Source of the DNA: Actinernus sp. WN-2022
Taxonomy: Eukaryota; Cnidaria; Anthozoa; Actiniaria; Actinernidae
Length of the DNA: 64,000 nucleotides
Direction: 5' to 3'
Assembly: GCA_030867875.1 (NCBI GenBank)
Contig: JAOWCC010001634.1
Span: 140,636,365-140,700,364, forward strand
Part shown: positions 22,940 to 35,182 of the stretch, piece after piece
Numbering within the stretch: position 1 is the first letter of the stretch
Layout of the letters: every line of letters begins with the position of its first letter
Made by a program: the position numbers and the translations under genes
Notes under the pieces: model-generated
The model's input: the letters and a program-made list of their open reading frames with translations, nothing else
Told to the model about the DNA's origin: nothing
The model's database searches: none

Positions 22940-24478
22940 ATGCCTATCACTGCGAGAATTGCGACTAAAAGAGGCTTGGATTTCGCCGAGTTGACTTTTA
23001 CAGAGATTCGGAAATATTTCTTCCAAAGCTTTTCAAATCAACAACATAAGAAACAAGAACTAATACACAATGGACTACAAGAAGTAGAATTGAATAACTC
23101 GGGAATGGCTTCGAACTTTAAAGACTCCCAACCTTTATTCCAATGCTACAAAAGCACGGATACAGAAACCATTCAGCATCCGCTATCAAGCAGCAAAAGA
23201 CTAACCATAAATGTCTCTGGAGAAAGATTTGAGACACTTGAGAAAACCTTGGCAAACTTCCCCAATACACTTCTGGGCTCACGACGAAAAAGGGCACCTT
23301 ACTTCGACCCTGATGCCCAGGAATATCGTTTCCAACGTGACAAGGACTCGTTTCATTTTATTCTGTTCTACTACCAGTCTAATGGAATGCTTGTTGAAAC
23401 AGTCGAGGAGTTCATACCCGAAGACGTTTTCGCGAAGGAAGTACAATTCTTTGAACTCGGCATGGCTGCGGAGGTTCAGTTGCCGAAAAGGTTTGGTAAC
23501 CGCAATCTTGGTGGCAGTGATTACCAGAGCGGGCGAAGAGCGATACATACTTTACGGTTTCTGCTGAACAATCCTTATGCAAGCATTAAGGGAAAGATTT
23601 TAGGATTCTGGCTCGTGTTTGTAATGGTTTTGCTACTCACAGTTAAAAGCATTAAAACTCTTCCTGAATTTCGAGAAATGAGTGTTGTTAAGTGTTGTGA
23701 AAATCAGTCAAGGTCAGAGCGCTCTAAGGACGAGTTTGTTGGTCATGTAGACATAGAAAAGATCTGGTTCATACTCGAGCTCATTGGCATCTCCTGCTTC
23801 ACACTGGAGTACTTGGCAAGACTCGTATCTGCTCCAAGAAAAAGAAAATACGCTTTTGGTGGTTTGGGGATTGTCGACTTTCTATCATTTGCACCCCATT
23901 TCCTCCTTATCACCATTGACTCCTCGACTATGATAACCCCCAGCATCCAGCCTCTGAGAAACCTTTTCAAATTCTTACCCTTCTTGTGTATTTTGATGGT
24001 GACAAGATACTCGACTGGACTGCAAATATTCTGGAAAACCCTACATTCTTGTAACGAAGAATTGGGCTTGTTGCTTTATTGTGTGACTCTGAGCGTAATC
24101 CTCTTTGGCAGCCTTATCTTCTACTGCGAAGATGGCAAAAATGGCTTCATAAGTATCCCAGCCTCGTTGTGGTACACTATTATCACCATGACAACGGTAG
24201 GATATGGTGATATGGTGACTGTAACAATTGGCGGGAAAATCTTCAGCACGGGCTGCGCGTTACTGGGTATGACGTTACTGCTTGCGTTACCCACTACTTT
24301 GGTGGTTAATAAGTTTAGCGCGTATTACCACGGGAAGCGTGACGCTAAAAGACGAAACATGATTTCAGGAAGTGCTCGAGATGCCACGTGTACTTCTCCG
24401 AGGCACGAGCAGTTTAGAGCTACAACCAAGCACAAACAGAAGCCTGAATTGTCTCAATTGTTGAACAGTTTCGATTGA
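22940..24478 (+). CDS. Shaker-like voltage-gated K+ channel subunit with degenerate S4, copy 1
   Basis: Single exon, 512 residues; an in-frame TAA lies directly before the ATG. Residues 87-178 form the T1/BTB tetramerisation domain (LTINVSGERFETL, FYYQSNG). S1 is about 218-237, S2 275-294 (with the conserved F-x-x-E), S3 308-326 (with D), S4 337-362, S5 374-395, pore helix 405-418, selectivity filter TTVGYGD 419-424 region, S6 430-456. The family conducts K+ as tetramers in the plasma membrane. The S4 is unusual. Aligned on the conserved TRYSTGLQI end, the canonical R1, R3 and R4 positions read N, P and C, and the K5 position (residue 353) is Met here. The S6 gate motif Pro-Val-Pro is replaced by Pro-Thr-Thr. 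The fold suggests a channel subunit; a silent or modulatory subunit is my inference. Confidence 0.93.
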   Translation: MPITARIATKRGLDFAELTFTEIRKYFFQSFSNQQHKKQELIHNGLQEVELNNSGMASNFKDSQPLFQCYKSTDTETIQHPLSSSKRLTINVSGERFETLEKTLANFPNTLLGSRRKRAPYFDPDAQEYRFQRDKDSFHFILFYYQSNGMLVETVEEFIPEDVFAKEVQFFELGMAAEVQLPKRFGNRNLGGSDYQSGRRAIHTLRFLLNNPYASIKGKILGFWLVFVMVLLLTVKSIKTLPEFREMSVVKCCENQSRSERSKDEFVGHVDIEKIWFILELIGISCFTLEYLARLVSAPRKRKYAFGGLGIVDFLSFAPHFLLITIDSSTMITPSIQPLRNLFKFLPFLCILMVTRYSTGLQIFWKTLHSCNEELGLLLYCVTLSVILFGSLIFYCEDGKNGFISIPASLWYTIITMTTVGYGDMVTVTIGGKIFSTGCALLGMTLLLALPTTLVVNKFSAYYHGKRDAKRRNMISGSARDATCTSPRHEQFRATTKHKQKPELSQLLNSFD

Positions 24479-24597
24479 TGACTCCGAACAATGATTGTAA
24501 AAAAAAGTTCTACAAAACTGATCAGTCTACCATACCACACCACCACCACACCCGTCTTTTTACTGAGTAGAGTTCAGTAACAGGAACCCACCAATAC

Positions 24598-24889
24598 CAT
24601 ACCTGCCAACCCCCGGAGTTCAAAAATCTGGAGAATGTTGGTTGAGGCTTTGTTATGACGTAATCATTTCCGAATTTTTCCGAAGATACCCCGATTGTGT
24701 TCCGAAGACTTTCCGAAAGCTCTCGGAAAAATTAGTTTCAAGCTTTTTGGTAGAAAGATTATTTAAAACGGCGAACTCAATCCATAACATGGCTAAAAAC
24801 CGAGAGATTTGAGGCTCTATCCGGAAGACCGGGAGATGAGGTCCAAAATCTGGAGTCTCCCGCATAAACCGGGAGAGTTGGCAGGTATG
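24598..24889. mobile_element. 292-bp MITE with CATACCTGCCAAC ends, complete copy
   Basis: CATACCTGCCAAC at 24598 is mirrored by GTTGGCAGGTATG ending at 24889. Inner parts (CAAAAATCTGGAG / TCTCCCG) also pair loosely. Copy 2 of the block carries the same element truncated at 52032. Confidence 0.85.
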
Positions 24890-26931
24890 CATTACCAGGA
24901 GCGTCCATCTCCCATACTAAGTCTGTGAGTCGGCGCATGACCGGATTGAGCTATATTTAGAACAGATCTAGCTCGCGCGGGAGTTCTCGTGCCCTCACTT
25001 TGAGAACTGATCCAATCAAACCATAGTCAGGACAATACAGTGTTAGTAAATCACCTCAAAGAACAACGAATCATTCTCAATCTCGATAATGGCGGAAAGC
25101 GTGTAGGGACCGTAGTGGAGTCAGAAGACAGTTACCCGGGAAACATATTCTAAATCGAATTTTCATTTTCATTCTCAAATCAATGCCATAACCATATAAA
25201 ACACACATGTATACATATAGCCCCATAAGCATCACATCCAATGATTTAATGTTACACAAAGATAATTACAGTTTCACCCAGATGCATCCCCTTGTATATT
25301 AACATAAGTCAAGACATCAAAATTTTCAGGATTACGTATACCATCCACATCATTGCTGTCAGCAGCAATTTTTCAGCTTTTCTGACTGTTACCACAGTGC
25401 TTTCTCTATCAAAAAATATGTCGAACGCACTTTGATAATCTATGATTACTTCTAGTAATAATAATATTTTGACAGGAAAGCTCCACTCACAATTTGTGAT
25501 TTTCAGCGAGGTCCTGTATTAAAAATATATATATTTCACTAATATATGGAAAACAGAAAAGATAAATGGTTGAAATAAAATAGAAATAGACATGTATAAA
25601 GTTGTTGAGGTAGACTTTGCTCGTGCTGATCACCTCCAGATCCTGTTGTGCTGATTGGACATGAACTGAAGACGAGACCAATACGTAAAAAAGATAAGAA
25701 CATACATATTTACGTGAGTAGAGCAGAGAGTGAGAACAGACTACAAACTCAAGTACAGAGCGCAAATAATTTCAAGTATTACTTATTCAGTTACTGCAGT
25801 AAAACTTGAGCGAATTCACTGTCCGTGAGTCTTGAATAACCCTTCGAGGCTTTCCAATCCCTCCACTGGTCTTGTACCGATTCTCTTAAGTATATAACTT
25901 TCAAAGTCACTGGTGTTTTGGGCCGTCCTCCTCTACCTTGTTGCGGTTTTGGTTCCTTGGACGCCATCTAAGATGGACGACTCTAAACTCATGACTAATA
26001 ACAGGCCTAACAAGAGTATGAATTGAATGATTTTTGCGAAATAACTGAATGTAAAGTTAATTGATTGACTTATACGTCTTTTGAGAGTATTTTTTTCCAA
26101 AAAGTCGCTACGATTACAAGGATGGAAGAAGATTACTGAACCATACCGTCTAACTCGCTAAAATTCGAGGTTTCGTATGATACGAAACCTCCAAAGCGCC
26201 CGCATTGCATGCCGGTCGACATAGAGTCTTTAACATTTATATTTCGTCCATACGCTCATGTTTATCAGTATTGTTATAGTCATAGTAGCTAATGGGGAGT
26301 ATGCACCGCCCTGTTCACCCTTTGGGTTGTTCGCATATTTTCTCCACATATGTTAAAAAAAATATATTTACTTAACCTTGATATAGACGTATATACACTT
26401 GGAAATAAAATCCTGTATCCTGGAGTCTCCCATACTAATGACGTAATGTTGATGTCAGTCAATCACACTTTTTTGACACACAGTGGAAACATTTTCAAAA
26501 TCCCTTGGCAGGAAGTTACCAAATAAATTGGGCTATGAATTTCTAACCTTGTACTAAACGTTGACAAAGTTGAAAGGACCGTAGCTTTTTGTCAACTTAA
26601 CAGAAGTGACTAGGACCGAAACTAAATAAAAGTATTCCTCAAAGCATACTTTACTCTAGATCTTGAAGCCAAATAAAACTATTCTAGCAAAAGCAGAAAA
26701 AGTAGTCATTTTCACACAATTAATATAGAGAGGCGTTGACCGACTTGAAAATAACAGTGAGGGATCAGGTGCGCCGCAAATCAACTCCAAGATTAGCTCA
26801 AATAGACAATGGTTGACTAAAAAGAATAAATATATAAGAAACCGCATATTGGCCACTCATTCAGTCATTCAATTAGAACTAAGCACATGTGTAGACGTGA
26901 CGCAATCTCTCCGTTTTCAATTTAGTTACTT
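24890..26931. other. Single-copy spacer between the duplicated blocks
   Basis: No counterpart of this stretch is seen elsewhere in the window, except a short LINE-like piece at 26650-26705 (ATAAAACTATTCTAGCAAAA) resembling 17325. Apart from the small ORF at 25791-25967 I see no gene. It contains AT-rich sequence and TATATA stretches near 25525. Confidence 0.6.
25791..25967 (-). CDS. 58-codon ORF of unknown function, possibly a mobile-element 5' exon
   Basis: The minus-strand ATG at 25967 opens 58 codons ending TAA at 25791. The product starts MASKEPKPQQGRGGRPKT and continues with PVTLKVIYLRESVQDQW, then ends in SEFAQVLLQ. Similar RPKTPVTLKV...W...FA..LL segments recur, as far as I recall, at the N-terminus of predicted cnidarian proteins linked to transposons; I cannot name the family. 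The ATG directly follows an AG in TTAG, so it could also be an internal exon. Confidence 0.4.
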   Translation of the reverse strand: MASKEPKPQQGRGGRPKTPVTLKVIYLRESVQDQWRDWKASKGYSRLTDSEFAQVLLQ

Positions 26932-27554
26932 GTATAACCACATACGCTTTATATATTTACCAGCGCCGTGTACTTCTAATCCATGTGAGAGACGTTAGAG
27001 TTTAGAAAACTTGCCTAATAGACCGCATTCGATCGAACAATGGCACCATTGTTCGTGAGCATTGGAGCGAAATTCGGGGAAGGTTTTATATCTGAAACCC
27101 ACTTTATTCCAAGCTACAAAGCCAAATAAAGCGGGAACAGGGTAAATGCTTAACTTTTTTCGATCTGATCTTACTGACTCACAGATCTACGCCCAGTCTT
27201 TTCTCGTTTTTGATGGGACATGCCTTGCAATTTATATTGGATTGCATCACCCGGCTCGACTCTGGACAGAAGTTCACAACAAGAAAAGGAATGCTTTACA
27301 GTCCCGCAGTAGTGGACAACAGAACAGCACATTGATACAAGGCAAGATGCTTTAATCCCTTTTCAGTTATTCAGTATATGTTTGTCTTTCGCGACTTTTG
27401 AACAAAAACATGTATTTTTGTTGCCATTTATTTAAAATATTAGATTTTAAATTCAGTTTATCGCTTCCCCTATGCTTTGTTTATCTTAACTCCTTGTCGT
27501 TTTCAATTACTTTAGATGCATTTGCTGCGGGATTAGGATGCCTTTTATTGTTCT

Positions 27555-30500
27555 CTATTTGGTACACACTGCGCATGTCAGCTCACGACCGTTGACGTAA
27601 GGCCCGCACGGTAGCGACCCACATACCCCCTCCACGGGATACAGAAGGGCACCGTTATGGTTAGAACTACTCCCAGGGATAGTCTCTGCATCCTTGTCAA
27701 CGCAGACGAACCGTCTCGCATGGGGGTGATTGTGGCGTTCCGACATCATGTAGCCATGGTACTCGCGGGTCCATCCCGCGGGACATAAGTACGTCCCTGG
27801 CATCATCAGCTTAGAACCACGTGACGTGACGTAACAGACGGCACAGGGGGCGTCATGATCATGGACGTTACGAGAAAACGGGTTGAAATAGCTGACTTCG
27901 TACTCTGTACCGTACATGTAGGCATTGCCTTGGTACCCATCCCTGTATCGACCGAACCTGGGGCTCTCAGTGAGACACACGTAGTTACTACCTCCCCCTG
28001 AGTGATGGTGTCCTTCTCCTCCCATTCGACCTACAAAGAATGCAGAGAGAAGATAAGAACAGCTATAATTGTTATCCTAGTAAATAATCCAATAAAACGT
28101 TAGTACAATGTAAAAGATATACAAAATAAAAAATGTCGGAGATGGCTATAGTGTGTAATAAAAGAGAGCAAGTTAAATGAAAGACTTTACGCTGTTTTGA
28201 CCGTGTTCAAGGGAAATATGAATCACAGCCGACGACGATGGGGAAATAGCCCATTTTCGATATATGCTTTACTTTTCACACACGGCTCAATATGAAGCTC
28301 CGGGGTAAATTAAATGTATTCTCCGCCGAGCCTCATATTGAATCCTTTTTCGTGACAAGTAAAGCATATATCGAAAGTGGGCTATTGACCGGCCGTGACT
28401 ATAAGAACGAGGAAAGGACTGGGTTTTAATGATGTGTGCAGTGCATCATGGGAACCACTTGAGTAGACGACAGGAAAGGGTTTTTACCGTTATGAGGGAT
28501 GAATGAATTCAAATGTTTCCTTGCTCTCTGGTTTTAACAGCGAATTCTTATACCGAAGAAGGTAACAAAACTCTCCTCACCTTTGTAGACTAACGATGTG
28601 CCTGAAGGACACGTGGTTCTCCCCCACCGTACATACTGCACTCCCCCTGACTTGTCGCCTTTTGTGCCCTGGGGTCCTCTCGCTCCAGGCCTCCCCGTGG
28701 CTCCTGCTCGTCCCTTGGGACCGGGAGGGCCTGCAGTACCAGTGTTGGTACCAGGCTTACCAGGTTTCCCCTTTTCTCCTGATAGCAGGTCAGATATTAG
28801 TTGATACTGAGAGATACTTTTCTGCTAGTTTTGACCGTTATTGTCCAATTATACAGTGTTACATGTTAACGCTTTGGGTCTGAAGTCTCAGTGTTAATTA
28901 GCCGGTAACAAAACGAGTGGGGGACTGGAACCGAGTCAGTAAAACTAATTCAATTAATAACTAGTCAAAGTGAGCATTATTTTCCAAAAGCACAGATCAA
29001 ACTTAGCTAGTCTGGAAAGTTTGGTGAACTTTGGCTCAATATTGACGATGCTAGAAGGCATCAAATATGTCAATTGTCCCATACAAACTCTCTTATTATT
29101 TAACGTTAATTGTCCCTCAATTGCTTATAATTCAGACAAGATTCACTTGAATTACATCAAACTTGGCACAAATGCTAATTTCAACATGCTCTATATATGA
29201 TGTGATGAACTTCATTTTAGAATTAGATTAATTCTGATAAGCTAGGTCCCAGTCCCCTGCTCGTTTTGTTACCGGCCAATATGCATAGCCTACAATTTTC
29301 TTCAGAGCGCTTTGACGAAGCGTGTCCGAATTACAAAGGTTTGTATGGGGACTGAGTAACCACGCTAGGAAATGTTGCAAACTTTTCAAAATGGCGTAGA
29401 ATTAAAACTTCGAGGTGGTGTTACTGGTCTCCCATGACGTCACGTAGCTGTAAAACTAATCGAGTACAGTAAAAAAAAAATGAACAAAATTAAAATTGCA
29501 TTCTTTACTTTACAGATTCCTAATTTATAGCTGCAACTAATAAATTATAAAAAAACTGAATCAGAAATGTTTGAATATTGTCAACTACCTCGTTCATTGT
29601 CTTAGATCTTCCTAATACCGAATAATAATAAAGTAAGATAAATATGAACTCAGATTTAAAGAGCATATTCCAACCCCTAAATTAAATAAATGTTGCTTAT
29701 TACATAAACACATAACAAAACTGAATAAAATACATTTATTGGTTGTTACAAACTTTAGTTAATTCATAAATTCTTACCTTTAGTTCCGTCTCTACCGGGT
29801 ACACTAGGGGTTCCATCTTTACCCGGTACACCAGGTGCCCCGTCGCGTCCGTCTCTACCTGTAACAAAAAAAAGACTCCTAGTAACAATGATAACCGTTT
29901 TACTATCTTTTTGGTCTTTTTGGCCTGATGTAGAGAGAGACATGAAAAAACATTTAAAAAATCATTTAATAAATAACCAGCTGGATCCAGTTCCTCAAAG
30001 CCCTATTAACTAATCCAGGAATATATTAAAAGGACAGTCTTTAATTGCTTATTCGTGGACTTTTACTGATTTGGGATTAAAGAGTGACTCAGTATATATT
30101 GTTTAATGAGGAATGAGTAGTACCTTTCTACTTGTAATCCTAGAATATATTTATTTTTTACCAAGAAAACTAAAATCCTCAGTTAAAATTCAATTCGGCC
30201 AGGAATAACGCTAATCGAGCTTCGATTATATAATGCAAGTCTGAATGTATTACTCATCTAAGGCATCTAAGCCAAATCCAAAGCCTAAGCTTGAGAGGCG
30301 GTCAAGGAAACGTTTTTACAATCGTACTAAGAAAATATTTCCTGCATGTAATTAATTACAAATCCGCTCTGTCTGCAAGAATAGTTTTACTGAACTAATT
30401 TAATTTTCTCAACCTGACGAGTTTTCAAAAGGTTGATATAAAAACTACCACAAAGAATGCTTCGTTTTATTGAATTCTGAGTCATAATTCACAAATCAAA

Positions 30501-31378
30501 GTGAGCCGGGGTGATTTACTCTATTTAGTTATGCATGCATGCAAGCATTGGATTGATTAAAACAAATGTATCTCTTAATTATTTGACTGAATTTATTGGC
30601 CTTGAAAATATGCGAAACTAAGATTTGCTAGATACGATAGGTAACTAGTTCCTGTAAAAACTAGTGAGAGTTTGCTAGGTTTAAAACAATTCAATCTTAA
30701 TCATGTTACATGTATGTAGCTTTCCATGTAGCTTTTTTTTATAACGTAATTTTATTTTATTTTTTATTGGCTAAGATTAAAGGAATCCTAACTTACCTCT
30801 CAGCAACACCGTGCGCTTAGATGCCAACTGATACACTCTGAAAATTTGAAAAAAAGAGTGAATATGAATTATGTTTGAATTTTGATTTTAATCCATTCTA
30901 AGTTTTTATAGTTTTATAATTGACTTGTTGATAGCGCATGAGAGTTGAGGCCATGTGAGTTAAATGAGAGTTTTCTTCAACTCTCATCGACTATCATGCA
31001 GCCCGGTCAAACGAGAGTGAGAGTTTGAACTCTCATGCTCGTTTGACTACATGGGGCCGCTTTAGGAACCTGCCGGAAATCTTGAATTTATTGGTTTCTT
31101 TACTTGTACTCAGAGCAAAGCTTACTGAACTACCGCTAACAAATATTTAATTTCAAGAATTTTTCTCTTTGAGTATAGCACCTAAAAGTATATTCTTACT
31201 TTGCCTCCAGCTTTTTCAACAGTTTGATAACATCGGCGAGGGAAGTGGGAGAACTGCGTTGAACTATATGTTGATCTGAATCCTTGTCTTCGTCCATCTC
31301 GCTGGTGTTCACTGAACCAGCAAAGAGAGACATTGCCAGCACCGTGGCACTGAACAACAGAAACACAGATTTACCCAT
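27555..31378 (-). CDS. Short-chain collagen C4-like protein, copy 2 (five exons)
   Basis: Exons 31200-31378, 30797-30837, 29778-29858, 28581-28778 and 27555-28030 join in phase to 324 codons. The signal peptide exon is identical to copy 1. The collagenous region is split by an intron (28779-29777): the upstream piece ends GRDGTK(G), the downstream piece starts EKGKPGKPGTNTGTAGPPG and rejoins the shared PKGRAGATG. The C-terminal domain keeps every cysteine of copy 1 but differs at 16 of 156 residues (for example H/Y and S/G in the GYQGNAYMYG stretch, and HPHARRF versus HAHPSKF). A minus-strand AATAAA also follows the stop closely. This exon structure is probably ancestral, since copy 1 is explained by a simple deletion. 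Confidence 0.9.
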
Positions 31379-31828
31379 CTTTTATGAGAACACGACAACT
31401 GAGAAATATCCAACGATGAAAAGAAACAAACAAAATGCTCATAAACGGGTTGGATTGAAAATGAATAACAAAGCCAGCTAAGAGTTGTACCGAAGAAGGA
31501 ACAAAGTGAACGAGAATTTTCTTGTTTTAACTTAATATTCATAGTCAGGTAGCGAGGCTATTTTGGAAACAATACCAATAATCCACACACTATTTTGGAA
31601 ACAATACTTAAACGTTGGGGGTAAAAAATCGTGGCTACACTACAGAAGGGCAGGGTCATTTCTCGATATGTCCTGAAGACTGGGCCACTGGCTCGGTGGT
31701 ACAGCAGTGGACTGCCGAGCCACCGAGCCACTAAAATATAGACCCCAAGATACATTAAATATTCGTATGGAGAAGTGATTAGAATCCAACCTGATTAAAA
31801 GTACTAGTTCACCAAAGCTTATTAAATC

Positions 31829-33000
31829 TTGATGCGAAATAAAATTGTGCTAGCAAAAGCAGAAAAAGATTGTGAATATCTATTTTGCCGTTATTTGGAC
31901 AGGAAAGACCACATCAAATACTTAGGGGTAATGATCGATAACACTATCTTGGAAGTACCACACTCTCGCATATCCCAAAACACTGGAATAATATCTAGAT
32001 TAAGACATGTTTTTATCTCTACAACAGTTAAAACAACTGTACTACAACCTAATATATCCCCTTATTTCGTACGCTATACTAGCATGGGGTAGCGCCTACA
32101 AATCAGTCCTAAAAAAGTACAAACAAAACAAAACCAAGTCGTAAGGTTAATATTTTTTGAAGTTTCATTTGGGAAGAATACAAAAAGCGCCCCACACCTG
32201 CTTAATCAGTCCTAGACATTCTCATAGTAAATAATGTTTATCGTTTAAACGCACTAAAATTCCGCCATCAATGGCACAAAGGACAACTACCAGCTATATT
32301 CAATGTTTTCTTCCAATACGCTAGCCATGTTCACTCCCACAACACTAGGTACGCGGTAGCCTCCTCCGCAGGCAACTCCTAAATAATAAGAAACAAGAAA
32401 TTTGAATCACCGGGATTCCTGTGGTGGAAGGATCATCTGAGCGGGCTTCCTGTGGAAGGTTCGGGTGAGGGGGAGGGGGTGGGGCAAACGCACAGAAGAG
32501 TTTTACGGGAGTTGCCTGCGGAGGAGGCTTGGTACGCGGCTATTCCAATTTTTTTACAAATCACGCGTTAGAACAAATACTGGAAAACAAACAATTTCTT
32601 ACATCGCGACTGAAATGTGGCAAAAGGCTCCCTGCTCACCCTAAGGAACTAACTCTATTTTCATTCTCAAAAAAATGTAAAACAATATTTACTATTAGAG
32701 CAACGCACCTGAATCAATAATTCATATCACTGATTTATTCAAACTTATTTCAATATTATACTGCCGTTATATCTCTTTGCTTTCCTAATATCCATTTATA
32801 GTTAGACCGGCCCAGAATGAGCTGGGGGCTAACTCGATAACTTTATGGTTTATTTAGCTCCCAGGCTCAAATGTCAATTAAGATTTTGTAAAGTGCTACT
32901 ATTAATGTATATACTTTTAAGTGTGTATCAAGTTTCTCTTATCTATGTAATCTATGTAATGAGCATAATAAAGAATTGAATTGAATTTAAGAGAGTAAAC
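31829..33000 (+). pseudogene. Non-LTR retrotransposon C-terminal remnant, copy 2
   Basis: Counterpart of 17310-18490. The first 260 bases appear identical to copy 1; small indels follow near 32150 and 32260, and the inserted foldback is at 32350-32540. It shows the same broken frames and no catalytic core. Confidence 0.7.
32350..32540. mobile_element. Foldback MITE in the LINE remnant, copy 2
   Basis: Same inverted ends as the element at 17848-18038 (AGCCTCCTCCGCAGGCAAC / GTTGCCTGCGGAGGAGGCT). The right flank differs (TATTCCAATTTTTTT). Confidence 0.75.
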
Positions 33001-35087
33001 AAGTCGAAAAATGGCAAAAACCTCAAAATCTACAAATTTCAGGTTTTCTAGAAAACCGCTCCAGAGAATTTTTTTAAGAGGGCATCCATGTGAAAACCAT
33101 GCACCCTGAAAAAATGAGTCTACATGGTACATCTCAGATTTTGTTCATATTTTGCACATATGTTACTATTGGCCTGGCATTAGACTTGGTAGAATATTTT
33201 GGAAAAATTCCAAAAACTGTAAGAGATATGGGGGTCAGTACGAACTGTCTCGGTTTGAGGGGTATTTCCACTATGTATTTTTAGTCATGTTTACAGAATA
33301 TTTTTGAACAAACCATATAAGCTATAAACACAAAACGTTTCTACAGCATAAACACGACCAATTGCAATTTAATTATGATATAAGTGCCAACAAATATTCA
33401 GTATTCAAGGAGTAAGGCTTTCATGTACAAGTGACTTCCGAAATTATTTTTCAAAAAGTCAAATTTTAGGGTAAAATGACATTCGAATACTATCGATGCG
33501 GCGAAATTGTAGAAGATGAGAGAGTTATTATTTTGTAGATCAGTCATTTGGAAATACAACTGGGGACTAAAAAGTTTGTAAAGTTTATTCAGCTTAGGAG
33601 CAGTGAGGCCAAACTAACATACTCCCAACGCCCGGGTCCAACGTAAATAAACAATCAACGCCAGATGCAATCTGTATCGTGTGCAGAATAACGGGACAAA
33701 TAACGGACAGGAATGAGAAACATAGCCCTAAAATAACTGGGTGATAAATTTATTTGTCACTTATGCCTATGGTTTTGCAATAAACAACAACTAATTAACA
33801 ATCAACTTCAAAATAAGAGAAATTAGTAATACGAAGGATGAATCAGCGATAAATGCATACCTGATTCTAGCCTTATTTGTGCTCTCCTCCCCAGCTCTGT
33901 TATGGTCTCGAAGCCACAACTTACGATAATTATCTTCTTGTAGATTTTACACCGAAAGAACATTTACCCATTATAGTTTATACAGATGGCTTTGTAGCAT
34001 CCGCCATTTTATTTAGGACTAGAACCCAGTCTGCTGTTGTGCACCACAGGTAGCCCGAACACATATGTGTACATTCCATGTGGAATATTGGAAGAAAAAA
34101 CTCTCTACCGTTGAATCAGCCTTTCCTTTCTTGTCTATTTATATATATATATTGCTGATCAGATCCCTACACGCTAGGAGATCCGGTGTTTTATCATTTC
34201 GTCTGTGGTGCCCAACATATATACCAGAGTGGGTAATTTATATTGAAATATTTATGAATCTCATGAAACAGAACTGAAAATAATCATAATGCACTACTTA
34301 ATACATCTACATAATTTTGTTTGCAAAACTTTAATTTTTTCAAGCTGATTATAGGTTAAAATTACCCATGATGCACCTGATATATGTAACTGTTATGGGG
34401 TCAAATGTTTGCATACATTCATACACAAGGTCACAACAATGAATTATAAATGATTTCTAACATACCGTGCATATATCCTGTATATTCACACGACCCACAT
34501 ACGGCCATCCCAATAAAATGTTCCGTTTCCAATCGCCAGACCGACCCAATTTTTTTTGGAAAAGTTAACAAAAATACAAAGCTTGACATTGACCCAATTT
34601 TTGGGAAAAGTTTAAAAATTTTTTTTGAAGAACATACTTTCAACTACACCTCTTTTCCTAGCTCTCTACGTATTTGCATTTTATTGGGATGGCCTAATCA
34701 GCTGTGTCGGTGCCGAACTGGAGCGCAGTGCCATCCTGGAAAGCGAAGTTCAGAAATGTCTGACGTATGTTGCTATTGCTACAAACTATCTTAGAAAAGG
34801 GTTCAGAAAACATCTGGGTGAACGATGAAACATATTGTGTGGATCGTGACAGACTTTATCCAGACCTGAATTACGCTGGATTTACATATACATGTATGTG
34901 CGGGGGCGCTTGTTCAGACACACGGTAAGCCACGCAGTTTACAAGCATGAGTAGTTATGTTAGTTATCTTCCCATTAATGCGGCTGACCAACAAGCACTG
35001 AGGGTGGTCACTGCCAGGTATTTGTTTAACGTCCAAAGTGGTTCCTTAGCATCCTGTGATACACAGCTGCTGATGAATACGAGCGTC

Positions 35088-35182
35088 GTGAGATGCAATC
35101 TCGTTCCCAGAGCCCGCGATCATTTGACCAGCGCCAAGATACTGGCCAAAAGATCGCGGGTTATGAGAACGAGATTGCGTGA
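35088..35182. repeat. Inverted repeat ATCTCGTTCCCAGAG / TGAGAACGAGAT
   Basis: GCAATCTCGTTCCC with GCCCGCGATC near 35093-35120 is mirrored by GATCGCGGG and GAGAACGAGATTGC near 35153-35177. It lies inside the 254-codon ORF, arguing that the ORF is spurious. A similar CCTCGTTCC(T/C)AGGG end lies near 62832. Confidence 0.7.

Larger units (their letters stand above)
11894..24831 (+). repeat. Large duplicated block, copy 1
   Basis: From TATAACCACATACGCTTTA (11894) to the middle of the MITE near 24831, this block matches 26932-52032 in the same orientation and order, apart from insertions. Divergence is uneven. The stretch around 16560-17590 appears identical to 31070-32100, the channel ORF differs at 10 of 1539 positions, and the last collagen exon at 22 of 476. 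No N gap separates the copies. It may be a tandem duplication or two haplotypes joined in the assembly. Confidence 0.9.
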
